A stretch of DNA of 42,084 bases from contig QULU01000040.1 in assembly GCA_003481775.1 (NCBI GenBank), forward strand, positions 1 through 42,084, written 5' to 3'. The stretch comes from Clostridiaceae bacterium OM02-2AC. Its GTDB lineage: Bacteria; Bacillota_I; Bacilli_A; Erysipelotrichales; Erysipelotrichaceae. Under the pieces are notes generated by a model, which had not been told where the DNA came from, ran no database searches, and saw only the letters and a list, made by a program, of their open reading frames with translations. The number at the start of each line of letters is the position of its first letter. Within the stretch, counting starts at the first letter, position 1. Below are positions 1-8,163 of the stretch, piece by piece. Made by a program: the position numbers and the translations under genes.

Positions 1-45
1 TTTTTATTCGCCTTTTGAAAGTGGAATTTAACTTTTCACTTCAGC
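1..45. repeat. Left copy of 45-bp terminal inverted repeat
   Basis: These 45 bases are the exact reverse complement of 42039-42083; the two copies diverge at the next base inward. Reading inward, both end ...CACTTCAGC. The inner end has the form TG...CA, as in several insertion-sequence families (IS21 among them), so this may be the outer tip of a repeated element flanking the window. No transposase is visible. An assembly or contig-edge effect would look the same. Confidence 0.85.
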
Positions 46-67
46 CATTTTCTTAAGGATTTCCCTG

Positions 68-100
68 CCTGTTTCCCTCCTGTTTCCCTTCGTTTCCATA
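68..100. repeat. Three 11-bp tandem repeats
   Basis: CCTGTTTCCCT occurs at 68-78 and 79-89, followed by a diverged third copy TCGTTTCCATA at 90-100. It lies in the non-coding stretch before apbE. No function can be assigned; the exact 11-bp period is close to one helical turn. Confidence 0.6.
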
Positions 101-211
101 CATTTGGATAGTTTTGTAAAAATGATAAATTGTTACAGAAAACGAATGCTTCATCCATGTATCAAATGATAAAGTTTTCTTATGCATCCCGGTTTAAAAT
201 CATAAAAATAA

Positions 212-233
212 TGGTATAATGTCAAACGGTGAT
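212..233 (+). promoter_or_regulatory. Extended -10 promoter and RBS of apbE
   Basis: TGGTATAAT (212-220) is an extended -10 element with no good -35. Transcription would begin near 227, so the ribosome site GGTGAT (228-233) sits at the very 5' end of the message, 4-5 bases before the ATG at 238. The leader would be unusually short. Confidence 0.55.
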
Positions 234-237
234 AAAC

Positions 238-1350
238 ATGAAAAAAATACTGAGTCTGCTACTGGGTGTCCTGCTGCTTACCGGCTGCAGTGAGAAAGCA
301 CTCCATAAATATTCCATGACGGCAACCGATATCGGCTTTGATACCGTGGTGAGCTTTACTGCCTATACGGAAAATGAGACTGCCTTTAACAACTACAGCG
401 ATGAACTGAAAAAGCAGTTCCGCTATTATGACCGGCTGTTTGATAAATACAACAGCTATGACGGCGTGAACAACATCAAAACAATCAACGACAATGCCGG
501 AAAGCAGCCAGTCAAAGTGGAGCCTGTCATCATTGATCTATTGAAGCTGTCAAAAACCTACGATACGATCAGCGATCATCAGTTTGATATCACGATGGGC
601 AGTGTTTTAAACATATGGCACGACTACCGGGAAGCCGGTACCCTGGCAAATCAGAAGAATCAGGAAAGCAGCATTCCGACCACGAAGGAATTGCAGGCAG
701 CCGCAAAGCACAGCGGATGGAAGCATGTGCAGATTGACGAAAAAAACAGCACGGTATATATCGATGATCCCGATGTATCACTGGATGTCGGCGGTGTTGC
801 CAAGGGATATGCCGTGGAACTGATTGCCGATCAGCTGCAAAAGGACGGTCTGCAGCATGCCATTATCAACGGCGGCGGCAATATCCGTCTGGTTGGCGAT
901 AAACCGGATAACGAAGCCTGGTCCGTCGGCATCCAGATTCCCAATCTGAAAGCACAGTCCACCGATTCTTTGATCTCTGTAAAATCCAAGGGCGACACAT
1001 CCTTTGTGACCAGCGGTGATTATCAGCGCTATTATACATATAAGGGTAAGATCATGCATCATATCATTGACCCTGATACCTTGATGCCTGCTCGGCACAG
1101 CCGTTCCGTTACGGTAATCACAGACAACAGCGGCATAGCGGACATCCTTTCCACAACGCTGTATACGATGAGCCATGAGGAAGGCGTAAAGCTGATCAAC
1201 CGCCTGCAGAAGGAAGAAAACATTCAGGTTAATGCCATCTGGGTATACGATGATATCCAGAAACCGGAGGATGGTACGGATGCCATCAGTGTTAAGGGGT
1301 ATCAAATTGTCTTTAGTGATGGTTTAAAGGATAAAATCAAGGAGAGCTGA
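238..1350 (+). CDS. apbE: FAD:protein FMN transferase ApbE, lipoprotein
   Basis: ApbE enzymes act outside the cell membrane and move FMN from FAD onto a threonine of FMN-binding proteins such as RnfG/NqrC types. The 370-residue protein begins with a lipoprotein signal ending LLTGC, so it should be lipid-anchored. Family motifs appear in order: FDITMGSVLNIW, LDVGGVAKGYAVE (conserved Asp and GGxAKG), NGGGNIRLVGD, and TSGDYQRYY followed by HHIIDPDT near the C-terminus. Start: the ATG at 238 is preferred over the GTG at 229, because GGTGAT lies just upstream and the lipobox distance is normal. It stands alone; no RnfG/NqrC-type substrate is encoded in the window, so its target is elsewhere. The family call is firm. 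Confidence 0.93.
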   Translation: MKKILSLLLGVLLLTGCSEKALHKYSMTATDIGFDTVVSFTAYTENETAFNNYSDELKKQFRYYDRLFDKYNSYDGVNNIKTINDNAGKQPVKVEPVIIDLLKLSKTYDTISDHQFDITMGSVLNIWHDYREAGTLANQKNQESSIPTTKELQAAAKHSGWKHVQIDEKNSTVYIDDPDVSLDVGGVAKGYAVELIADQLQKDGLQHAIINGGGNIRLVGDKPDNEAWSVGIQIPNLKAQSTDSLISVKSKGDTSFVTSGDYQRYYTYKGKIMHHIIDPDTLMPARHSRSVTVITDNSGIADILSTTLYTMSHEEGVKLINRLQKEENIQVNAIWVYDDIQKPEDGTDAISVKGYQIVFSDGLKDKIKES

Positions 1351-1385
1351 TGGACTGTTACCTGTAGGATTGGTAAAAGTCAAAA

Positions 1386-1408
1386 AAATCACCATGTTCC
1401 AGTGATTT
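1386..1408 (+). other. Small hairpin 36 nt after apbE
   Basis: AAATCAC (1386-1392) pairs with GTGATTT (1402-1408) across a 9-base loop. No T-run follows, so it is at best a weak end signal for apbE. The rest of the 330-base gap (1351-1680) is AT-rich and holds only the dyad at 1600-1642. Confidence 0.35.
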
Positions 1409-1599
1409 GAACTGCATAGAGAAATCCGTCTTGTTTATACAATTCTGATTTTCGGCATTGAATTACTCTTTATGATTAGAGTCTGTTGATTTTATTGATT
1501 TCGAAGCATCCATGAAATGCATAAAAAGCAGAGGCTTTTATAAACAAAAGGTATAAACATTTTATAATATTATTGTTTCTTATGATATATGGTATATAG

Positions 1600-1642
1600 A
1601 TGTTCATGCTGGTGAACAGTAGCTGTACACCAGCATGAACAT
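1600..1642. repeat. 15-bp perfect inverted repeat (long hairpin)
   Basis: The arms 1600-1614 (ATGTTCATGCTGGTG) and 1628-1642 are exact reverse complements. Inside the 13-base spacer ACAG/CTGT can pair again, so nearly the whole 43 bases can fold into one hairpin. It lies between the convergent ends of apbE and the broken lipoprotein gene. No T-run follows on either strand, so a simple intrinsic terminator is unlikely; a mobile-element relic or RNA end structure is possible. Confidence 0.75.
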
Positions 1643-1680
1643 TGTAGATCAGCTTAGGTGAAATTTGCTATTGATTTCTA

Positions 1681-2462
1681 TCATAATGTTAATTTACTAA
1701 AAAAACTCACGATAGAGCCGTGAGTTTTTTTGTAAATTCTTTGATTATTCAATTCCCTATATGCTATACATTCATAAAGTTCAATAAATCCATTCGGATG
1801 TTGTAAAAGCATAAACCGATTTTGATTCTTTCCGATATACATTTTTGTATTTTTCTTAATGTGAACCCCTGTATAGTTTCTGCTAGCATATACAGCAATC
1901 TCTTCTTTAATCTTACCAACATACTGAAATGAATCTGGAATCGCTTCAAAGATATCTGGTTCAGTTACTGCTGCTGGTAAATAACGCATACCATTATAAA
2001 TAAAATGTGGTGGATACGAGGCATCCTCAGTATTATTGCTGTCAAATTCATTCATTTCTTCACCAAGTTCCATCTTGTCTATATAGATAAAATGTAGTAT
2101 CTTATTATCATGTTTAACGAATAATGAGTTGTCATTTTTTATTACCTTGTCCCCTATATATTTCTTAGCTGATTTTGTTACATTTAAGTTACTTATTGGA
2201 AATTCTTCTCGTGATACACTTTCTTTTATTACACCCAATTCTTGTCCATTTATTTATTCTGGAGTGTCTACATCACTTTTCCAATAAATCTTGTCTTGAT
2301 AGAAAATGCCTTCAGGTAACACAAATGGCAAAGTTGAATCCGAATAAACAACCGGAGGTGATTTCTGAGGTGTAGAACACCCAGTTAATGTAATCATTAA
2401 AGCGAAAGTCAATACATATTTTAATTTCGTTTTAAAAATAAATGCTATTTCTTTCACCTCCA
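1681..2462 (-). pseudogene. Lipoprotein gene broken by an in-frame TAA
   Basis: Read from about 2448 down to 1681, one frame encodes a lipoprotein signal (FALMITLTGC), then a mature part interrupted by a TAA at 2254-2256 (...DTPE, stop, INGQELGVIKES...). Both sides are in the same frame with no base gained or lost. The mature part has two tandem related units: GVIKESVS...YIGDKVIKNDNSLFV and GKIKEEIA...YIGKNQNRFMLL. The strong ribosome site GGAGGTGA (2454-2461) is followed, six bases on, by ATA at 2446-2448 where an ATG would be expected. A TTG at 2236-2238 could restart only a fragment with no signal peptide. The 3' end runs through a terminator hairpin. The gene is much more AT-rich than its neighbours, suggesting transfer. 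Alternatives are a sequencing error or an ATA start. Function unknown; presumably surface-anchored when intact. Confidence 0.7.
1699..1731. terminator. Bidirectional intrinsic terminator
   Basis: ACTCAC (1705-1710) pairs with GTGAGT (1720-1725), flanked by seven A on the left and seven T on the right, so it works on both strands. It lies inside the last codons of the minus-strand lipoprotein frame, suggesting that the original stop codon was further upstream. Confidence 0.85.
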
Positions 2463-2501
2463 CTGAATTATGAGTATCAAATATATCTTATCAAATATAT
2501 T

Positions 2502-2528
2502 ATTATATTTAATATACGTATTTGTCAA
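2502..2528 (-). promoter_or_regulatory. Promoter of the broken lipoprotein gene
   Basis: On the minus strand TTGACA (2523-2528) is followed after 15 bases by TATAAT (2502-2507); TAATAA, two bases further on, gives a 17-base spacing. The rest of the gap to 2812 is AT-rich with short palindromes only and no convincing gene. Confidence 0.55.
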
Positions 2529-2812
2529 TGCAAAACGATGAATATTGTATGCGTTTACATAAAAGACCACATGAATATAGTGCTTTTAGTGATTTTTCAC
2601 ATGTGGCCTGTAATTCAAAGGATGATTCTGTATAATATATCCTTTATTATGCCTCATTTTTCAAAGAGCTGTGAATAGAAACTCTTTTTGTCATGCGTTT
2701 TTTTAGAATATACTTCATACTACAGGGTAAGATAAAATAAAAATCGCATCCGATTTGTTTTCATCCGCTTAACTTAATGGCATTGAAGGCTTTGTAGTCT
2801 ATCATAATATGC

Positions 2813-2849
2813 AAAAGAATCTGCCGCATCTTCAGAACAGATTCTTTTT
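2813..2849 (-). terminator. Terminator of the ABC exporter/LuxR operon
   Basis: AAAAGAATCTG (2813-2823) pairs with CAGATTCTTTTT (2838-2849). It lies about 25 bases after the stop of the LuxR-type gene at 2873 and can also work on the plus strand. Confidence 0.8.
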
Positions 2850-2872
2850 CTACTCTAGAATATCTTGTTTCC

Positions 2873-5377
2873 TCACTCCTGCATATACGTGTGATAGTAA
2901 TTCAGAGCCTCGATACGATTCGTAACGCCAAGCTTGCTGTAGATGTTGAGAACATGCGTTTTCACCGTTGCCAGGGATATATACAGATGCTCGCCGATTA
3001 CCCTGTTGCTGTTTCCCTGCGCCAGTTCCCGCAGCACCTCCAGCTCCCGTTCGCTCAAAACGGCATCCTGTAAAGGAATTTCCAGACTCTTCCAAAAGGT
3101 GCATTCCCGCGGACTTGCCTTTTGCAGACAGTCTTTGATAAAGGCAGCATTCCCGCGCCAGTACTTTTTCATATACAGAAACGGCAGTCGTATTTCCTGC
3201 TCCGCCGCGTAGGTCAACGCTTCGATAAACAGATTTTTGATACTCTGTTCCTCCTGTGTCAATCTGCACAGCTTGATAATACATGCCTCTATCAGGGAAT
3301 ATCTGCATTGTGTCCTTCGCGCCTCCTGCAATACGGCATCAATGAGCGTCATTGCCTGCAATGAATCCCCCTGATCGCACTGAATCATCGCATACAGCAG
3401 CTGTGCATCAAAATCGTCCGGCTTCTGCACACGGCAGGCACGATGAAACTCATGAATCAGCGGATGCTCCGGCTTCCATACATATACGATTTTTAACAGT
3501 GAGGACATCAAAAGCACATTATCATACAGCCGATCACCGCGTAATGTTTCCAGCAGCTGCAGTCCGCGCTCATCACGCATCGCACAATACAGCTGTGCTC
3601 TGGTAAAGCTGCCGGCACGCTGTATGCTGAACAGCGCACGTGTATTTGTTTCATCACATAAATCCAGCGCCTGCTCACTTTCCTGCGTTTTCAGCTGTTT
3701 CATATAGATTCCGGCAATTCCTACATAATAAGACGGCTTTTGAAAGGAAAGCTTCTGCAGCAGCACCTTCAGGCGGTCATAGGCCGATAAAGCCTGTTGA
3801 AATTCTCCCAGCGCTTCATGAATCTGAGATCGTATCAGATACAGCATGCTTCCGGTATACATATTTTGTGTTGCTGTATAAATATCCTCAATGAGGGACA
3901 GATAACGGCGGCACTGTCTGGTATCATGCAGCATAGCCAGAAGAAACGCATCCTTCAGCAGCAGAAAGCTTTTCGTAACATCCGATAAGGGAAGCTTCAT
4001 AAGCTCATCCAGCGGCATGATGGTCATCGTTTCATTCATATAATCGCCGTTCATGATTGGCATCGTACACTGAAACGCCAGAAAGGTAGGATCCTCATTC
4101 ATCGCTTCACAGATGATCGGATACATGCGCCGGCAGGCGACCTCTTCAAAATTCGCATAATAATAGAAGAAGTATTGATACGCAAAATCAGCCCGGCTGC
4201 AGATTACATCCAGCGGTATTCTGGACAGATAATAGAGAACCCGGTGGTCCTGTGGTGTTTGGGACAACATCTCCATAGCATGCACATAATCCTCACAGGC
4301 CAGATAATGACGAACGCATTCCTGATAATTTCCGACTTCCCGATATGCCTCCGCTGCTCGTATATGCAGTGCCTTTTTCTTTTCCGGCGAACGAATCAGC
4401 AGCTGCTGCAGATATTCCTTCAATATATCATGAAAGCAGTAATGCTGAGTTTCCTCATCCAGGATGATCAGGATGAAGTGCTTTTCCATGATGCTTTTCA
4501 GACAGGCGTCCGTATCCATATCCTGCAGATAAACCTGTAGAAAGGCAGCATCGAAGGAATCCAAAATGCTGAGTGCATACAGAAACGCCTGCTCCTGAGC
4601 ACACAGCGGTTCAAAGATTTCTTTTGTAATATAGGCATGCAGCAGATGATCGTCCTTCATGCAGGACACATCCTGCAGCTTCTTTACACCTGCCATGGAT
4701 TGCAGCTGCAGACCGCCAATCCAGCCATGCGCTTTTCTGCACATGCTGCGCAATACGGCATCCTCTTCCTTCAGCTGCAGGGTCACTTTGAGAAAGTGCA
4801 GTTCCTCTTCCTCTTCAAACAGCAGATCGTCCTGTCGAAGAAACACAAGAGCATCCTCCATAGCGAGATCTGATAAGTAGATATCCGGCAGCCTTCGTCC
4901 ACACAGAATCACACGCAGAGAATCCTGCAAATGATGCAGAAACCAGGATAACAAATTTAGTAAAGCTTTATCCTTCAGCACATGCACATTGTCAAACACC
5001 AGTATAAAATCACCTGTACAGGATAGTTCCACAAGCTCACGCAGCCAGACATCCGGTTTGTTTGCGAGCAGCGCCCTGCCCATATGCTGATAAGCTTCCC
5101 CGCTTATCGCAGGGGCAAGTGCTTCCAGCAAATAGCTTTCAAACAGCTCCGTATGGTTGCATTCCTCATCCAGGCTCAACCACAGCACCGCATGCTCACG
5201 CTGAGAAAAATAGGTTGTCAGCAGCGTGGTTTTTCCACTTCCCGCAGTTGCATACAAGCCGATAACGCGGTGTGCAAGTCCTGCATCCAGCCACTGAAAC
5301 AGACGTTCGCGCAGCAGAGCGTTCGCCCTTGGCTTCGGCATGCACAGATTACGAGACAGCAGTTGTTTTTTCATCAT
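2873..5377 (-). CDS. MalT-like LuxR-family ATP-dependent transcription regulator
   Basis: An 834-residue cytoplasmic regulator with the layout of MalT/LAL proteins: an N-terminal P-loop NTPase with Walker A ATAGSGKTT at about residues 43-51, a Walker B-like FILVFDNVH near 135, a long helical repeat (TPR-like) middle, and a C-terminal LuxR helix-turn-helix (LSERELEVLRELAQGN ... ATVKTHVLNIYSKL) over the last 65 residues. Such proteins are ATP-switched activators that usually sense a small ligand or partner protein. Start: two adjacent ATGs at 5372-5377 follow AGGTGATG; the GTG at 5407 lacks a ribosome site. It is the last gene of the operon with the ABC-2 exporter, 51 bases after the second permease, so it probably controls that exporter and itself. 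The ligand cannot be told from sequence. Confidence 0.88.
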   Translation of the reverse strand: MMKKQLLSRNLCMPKPRANALLRERLFQWLDAGLAHRVIGLYATAGSGKTTLLTTYFSQREHAVLWLSLDEECNHTELFESYLLEALAPAISGEAYQHMGRALLANKPDVWLRELVELSCTGDFILVFDNVHVLKDKALLNLLSWFLHHLQDSLRVILCGRRLPDIYLSDLAMEDALVFLRQDDLLFEEEEELHFLKVTLQLKEEDAVLRSMCRKAHGWIGGLQLQSMAGVKKLQDVSCMKDDHLLHAYITKEIFEPLCAQEQAFLYALSILDSFDAAFLQVYLQDMDTDACLKSIMEKHFILIILDEETQHYCFHDILKEYLQQLLIRSPEKKKALHIRAAEAYREVGNYQECVRHYLACEDYVHAMEMLSQTPQDHRVLYYLSRIPLDVICSRADFAYQYFFYYYANFEEVACRRMYPIICEAMNEDPTFLAFQCTMPIMNGDYMNETMTIMPLDELMKLPLSDVTKSFLLLKDAFLLAMLHDTRQCRRYLSLIEDIYTATQNMYTGSMLYLIRSQIHEALGEFQQALSAYDRLKVLLQKLSFQKPSYYVGIAGIYMKQLKTQESEQALDLCDETNTRALFSIQRAGSFTRAQLYCAMRDERGLQLLETLRGDRLYDNVLLMSSLLKIVYVWKPEHPLIHEFHRACRVQKPDDFDAQLLYAMIQCDQGDSLQAMTLIDAVLQEARRTQCRYSLIEACIIKLCRLTQEEQSIKNLFIEALTYAAEQEIRLPFLYMKKYWRGNAAFIKDCLQKASPRECTFWKSLEIPLQDAVLSERELEVLRELAQGNSNRVIGEHLYISLATVKTHVLNIYSKLGVTNRIEALNYYHTYMQE

Positions 5378-5428
5378 GGTCATCACCTGCCTTTCTTTAT
5401 GATACACCAGTGTTCGCTACCTTTGCAA

Positions 5429-6391
5429 TCAGTTCCCTGCTCTTTTATGAACATGCTGTACAAAAAGCGCTGCCCCAAACAGAATGACTGCCCACAGCAG
5501 AACAAACACAAGATGCTCCACAGCCTGCGATGTCAGCCCTGCTTCCAGCGACTCGCTCAGCTGCAGAACGGCCTTGGTCGGCAGCATAGATGCAATCGTA
5601 TCCAGAATACCTCCTTCATTTGCCACCTCATAAAATCCGCCGGAGATAATGGATGCCAGCACAGCAAGTGCGCTTCCCAGCATATTTGCCGTATCCTTCT
5701 GCGCAAACAGCGTATTCAGAAACAGGGCGAAGGCCGTCGCAAACAGGGATAAGACAAACAGCAGTCCGGCATAGACCGCAAGTGAGAAGCCGATGTCAAT
5801 CCCCACTATGCAGTACACGGCAAGCGTGAGCAGCGCAGGCAGGGTCACAGAGAGCATGGTAAACAGGATCATTCCGCCCAGATAGCTGGAAAAGGTTATC
5901 GGAGAGAGCAGAATACGCTCCATACGCCGCAGCTCCTTGTCCTCGCCATACTGCATCATATAGACCAGTGACTGCATAATAGCAAACATCATAACAAAGC
6001 CAATGACACAGGTTCCTACACCACGCTGCTTTTTATGCTGTGAGGAGCCGATTTGTCCCTGTAATGCGTTGTTCAAATCCTGCTTGAATGCATCTGATTT
6101 CACAGAGGTAACCGACAGGCTGCCATCCTTGTGCACCTGTACAAATGCATCGTATTCCTGTGCCACAAGACGTGATTTTGCAACCGCCTCCTTTACATAG
6201 GTGACACGCAGCGTATCACTGCTTTTCCATATATGCTGTTCACTTTGTACAGCGATAGAACCAAGACTGGTGTTCAGGGAGGAAACATACAGCGCCACAA
6301 AGATAGCGGCAATGCTTAGCACCAGATATACCACAGCACTTCCCTTTTCACGTTTCAAACGGACAAACGCCTGTTTCATAATCGTTATCAT
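5429..6391 (-). CDS. ABC-2 type transporter permease (second)
   Basis: A 320-residue membrane protein of the ABC-2 export class: one N-terminal membrane helix (VVYLVLSIAAIFVALYVSS), a large external loop of about 120 residues, then a cluster of about five membrane segments ending near the C-terminus. This is the usual plan of YhgE/DrrB-like exporters. Start: the ATG at 6389-6391 overlaps the TGA of the preceding permease (ATGA) and has GGAGGA nine bases upstream, so translation is coupled. It pairs with the upstream permease and ATPase as a heteromeric exporter. Substrate unknown: a drug, lantibiotic-like peptide or lipid is possible. Confidence 0.85.
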   Translation of the reverse strand: MITIMKQAFVRLKREKGSAVVYLVLSIAAIFVALYVSSLNTSLGSIAVQSEQHIWKSSDTLRVTYVKEAVAKSRLVAQEYDAFVQVHKDGSLSVTSVKSDAFKQDLNNALQGQIGSSQHKKQRGVGTCVIGFVMMFAIMQSLVYMMQYGEDKELRRMERILLSPITFSSYLGGMILFTMLSVTLPALLTLAVYCIVGIDIGFSLAVYAGLLFVLSLFATAFALFLNTLFAQKDTANMLGSALAVLASIISGGFYEVANEGGILDTIASMLPTKAVLQLSESLEAGLTSQAVEHLVFVLLWAVILFGAALFVQHVHKRAGN

Positions 6392-7125
6392 ACGATACAG
6401 TCCTCCTCTTTGAACAGTCTTTTGCATACTAGCAGCAAAACAGCACTCAATCCTGTAAGCAATGCAATCGTCCACAGACCCGATGTGATGACATCATCGT
6501 ATAGCGCCTGAAACGATGCCGTGATCACCCATTTCATAAAGGACAGTCTGCTCAGTATGGACGCAAATGAGCCAAAGCGGTCCAGTGAAAAGAAAACGCC
6601 ACCCAGCACGCCGCATATCGGCAGTATGATGGTGATTACCTGATTGGCCAGATGCTCGCTGTGAAACAGCAGACACATCAGGACACCGAATATGCACGAG
6701 AACAGCTCCAGTGCCAGCAGCATACCGATCAGCACTGCCGTATGCTTCACCTGTAAGGAGAACACCAGTACACAGACAAACGCTGTCAACAGATGCAGCA
6801 GACTGGAAAACAGCCAGGATGCAGCTATTTTACTGCGGTACAGCAGATGCGGATGCAGCGGTGCATACAGAATCCGCATATTCCCGGCACGCAGCTTCTC
6901 CTCCATAAAACTGTTGGCGGCAATCGTTGCGGAATTTGCGGCACAGTATACCAGAAAGGTCACAAAATAATAGGCGTAAGAGGACACCTCTTCTCCGAAC
7001 AAATCCCGGCTCAGATACCCCATTACAACGACGAGCAGAAAGGGAAACAGCGTGCTGTAGAACACCCACATCGGATTGATCAGCAGATTATGCAAATCCT
7101 GCTTCAATAATATCAAACGTTCCAT
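6388..7125 (-). CDS. ABC-2 type transporter permease (first)
   Basis: A 245-residue integral membrane protein with about six membrane helices and no large external domain, typical of the compact ABC-2 permease class. The first helix (FYSTLFPFLLVVVMGYL) follows an amphipathic start. Start: the ATG at 7123-7125 has GGAGGG six bases upstream; a TTG two codons earlier is less likely. It begins 11 bases after the ATPase stop and ends in a 4-base overlap with the second permease. The tight spacing supports one complex of two ATPases and two different permeases. Confidence 0.85.
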   Translation of the reverse strand: MERLILLKQDLHNLLINPMWVFYSTLFPFLLVVVMGYLSRDLFGEEVSSYAYYFVTFLVYCAANSATIAANSFMEEKLRAGNMRILYAPLHPHLLYRSKIAASWLFSSLLHLLTAFVCVLVFSLQVKHTAVLIGMLLALELFSCIFGVLMCLLFHSEHLANQVITIILPICGVLGGVFFSLDRFGSFASILSRLSFMKWVITASFQALYDDVITSGLWTIALLTGLSAVLLLVCKRLFKEEDCIV

Positions 7126-7136
7126 ATCCAACCCTC

Positions 7137-8075
7137 CTAGTCTCTCAGACGGCGTCCGGTCAGCTCCAGGAATACCGTCTCCAGATTGATGCTTTCACAA
7201 TACAGATTACGGATGACCAGCTTACTGCGCATGGCAGTTCGTATGATTTCATCCAGATTCTCCACATTCTTCAGCGTGGAAATACATAGCTGCGATTCCT
7301 TTTGTACGACCTCCTGCACACCCTCAATGGCATAGAAGGCATCCAGGCAGTCTGGCGGCAGCTCCTCCACCTCCATAATATAGGAACGCTTTGCCTCCAG
7401 GCGTTCCTTCAACTCCTCCTTCGTTCCCTGTGCGAGCAGCTTCCCGTGATCCATGATGATGATCCGTGTAGATATTTCCTCCACCTCCTCCATGTAATGT
7501 GTCGTATACAGAATTGTCATTCCTTCATCACGCAGCCGCTTGATAGAAGACAGGATGTGATTGCGGGACTGCGGGTCGATTCCCACGGTCGGCTCATCCA
7601 TGATGACCAGCTTGGGATGATGTGCAATCGCACAGGCGATATTCAGTCTGCGCTTCATCCCCCCGGAGAAATGCTTCACTATCTCATTGCCACGATCCTT
7701 CAGACCGGCAAACTCCAGCGCCTCCTCCACGCGTTGCTTCAACAGCTCTTTACGCAAGCCGTACAGGGAGGCAAAAAACCGTACGTTTTCCCTTGCACTC
7801 AAATCCTCATATAATGAAATATCCTGCGGTACAAAGCCGATTTCGCGAAGAAACTTCGTCCTTGCGGTCTTTAGACTCTGGCCTTCGTAAAACAGCGTAT
7901 CCCTCTCATAGGGATATATCCCCCCGATCATGTGAATCGTGGTACTCTTACCGGCACCATTCGGTCCCAGAAGACACAGTATCTCTCCCTTTTGTACATC
8001 AAACGATAAATCATCCACAGCTGTGCGCCCCTGAAAGCTTTTGTGCAGATGTCGTATATTCAATAGCTCTTTCAT
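7137..8075 (-). CDS. ABC-2 exporter ATP-binding protein
   Basis: A 312-residue ATPase that powers the two downstream permeases. It shows Walker A GPNGAGKST at about residue 39, the Q-loop FVPQDISLYEDL, the ABC signature FSGGMKRRL, Walker B KLVIMDEPTVGID and the H-loop TTHYMEE. The C-terminal 90 residues are the regulatory extension common in DrrA/CcmA-like exporters. Start: the ATG at 8073-8075 with AGGAGG seven to eight bases upstream; the longer frame back to 8126 lacks a ribosome site. First gene of the four-gene operon. Confidence 0.9.
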   Translation of the reverse strand: MKELLNIRHLHKSFQGRTAVDDLSFDVQKGEILCLLGPNGAGKSTTIHMIGGIYPYERDTLFYEGQSLKTARTKFLREIGFVPQDISLYEDLSARENVRFFASLYGLRKELLKQRVEEALEFAGLKDRGNEIVKHFSGGMKRRLNIACAIAHHPKLVIMDEPTVGIDPQSRNHILSSIKRLRDEGMTILYTTHYMEEVEEISTRIIIMDHGKLLAQGTKEELKERLEAKRSYIMEVEELPPDCLDAFYAIEGVQEVVQKESQLCISTLKNVENLDEIIRTAMRSKLVIRNLYCESINLETVFLELTGRRLRD

Positions 8076-8104
8076 AAGTTCCTCCTGATCCATCCTTGGA
8101 CAAC

Positions 8105-8138
8105 CGTATTGTATAAGAAGGCGCAAAAAAAGGAATCA
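8105..8138 (-). promoter_or_regulatory. Candidate promoter of the ABC exporter operon
   Basis: On the minus strand TTGATT (8133-8138) and TATACA, about 18 bases downstream, could form -35 and -10 boxes. The -35 box lies inside the stem of the ilvE terminator, so terminator and promoter overlap. This is inference from spacing only. Confidence 0.4.
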
Positions 8139-8156
8139 ACCGTTGGGATGATTCCT
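8125..8156 (-). terminator. Terminator of ilvE
   Basis: On the minus strand AGGAATCA pairs with TGATTCCT across a short loop and is followed by seven T. The plus-strand arms are 8131-8138 and 8149-8156. It lies eight bases after the ilvE stop. Confidence 0.88.
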
Positions 8157-8163
8157 GGTATGA

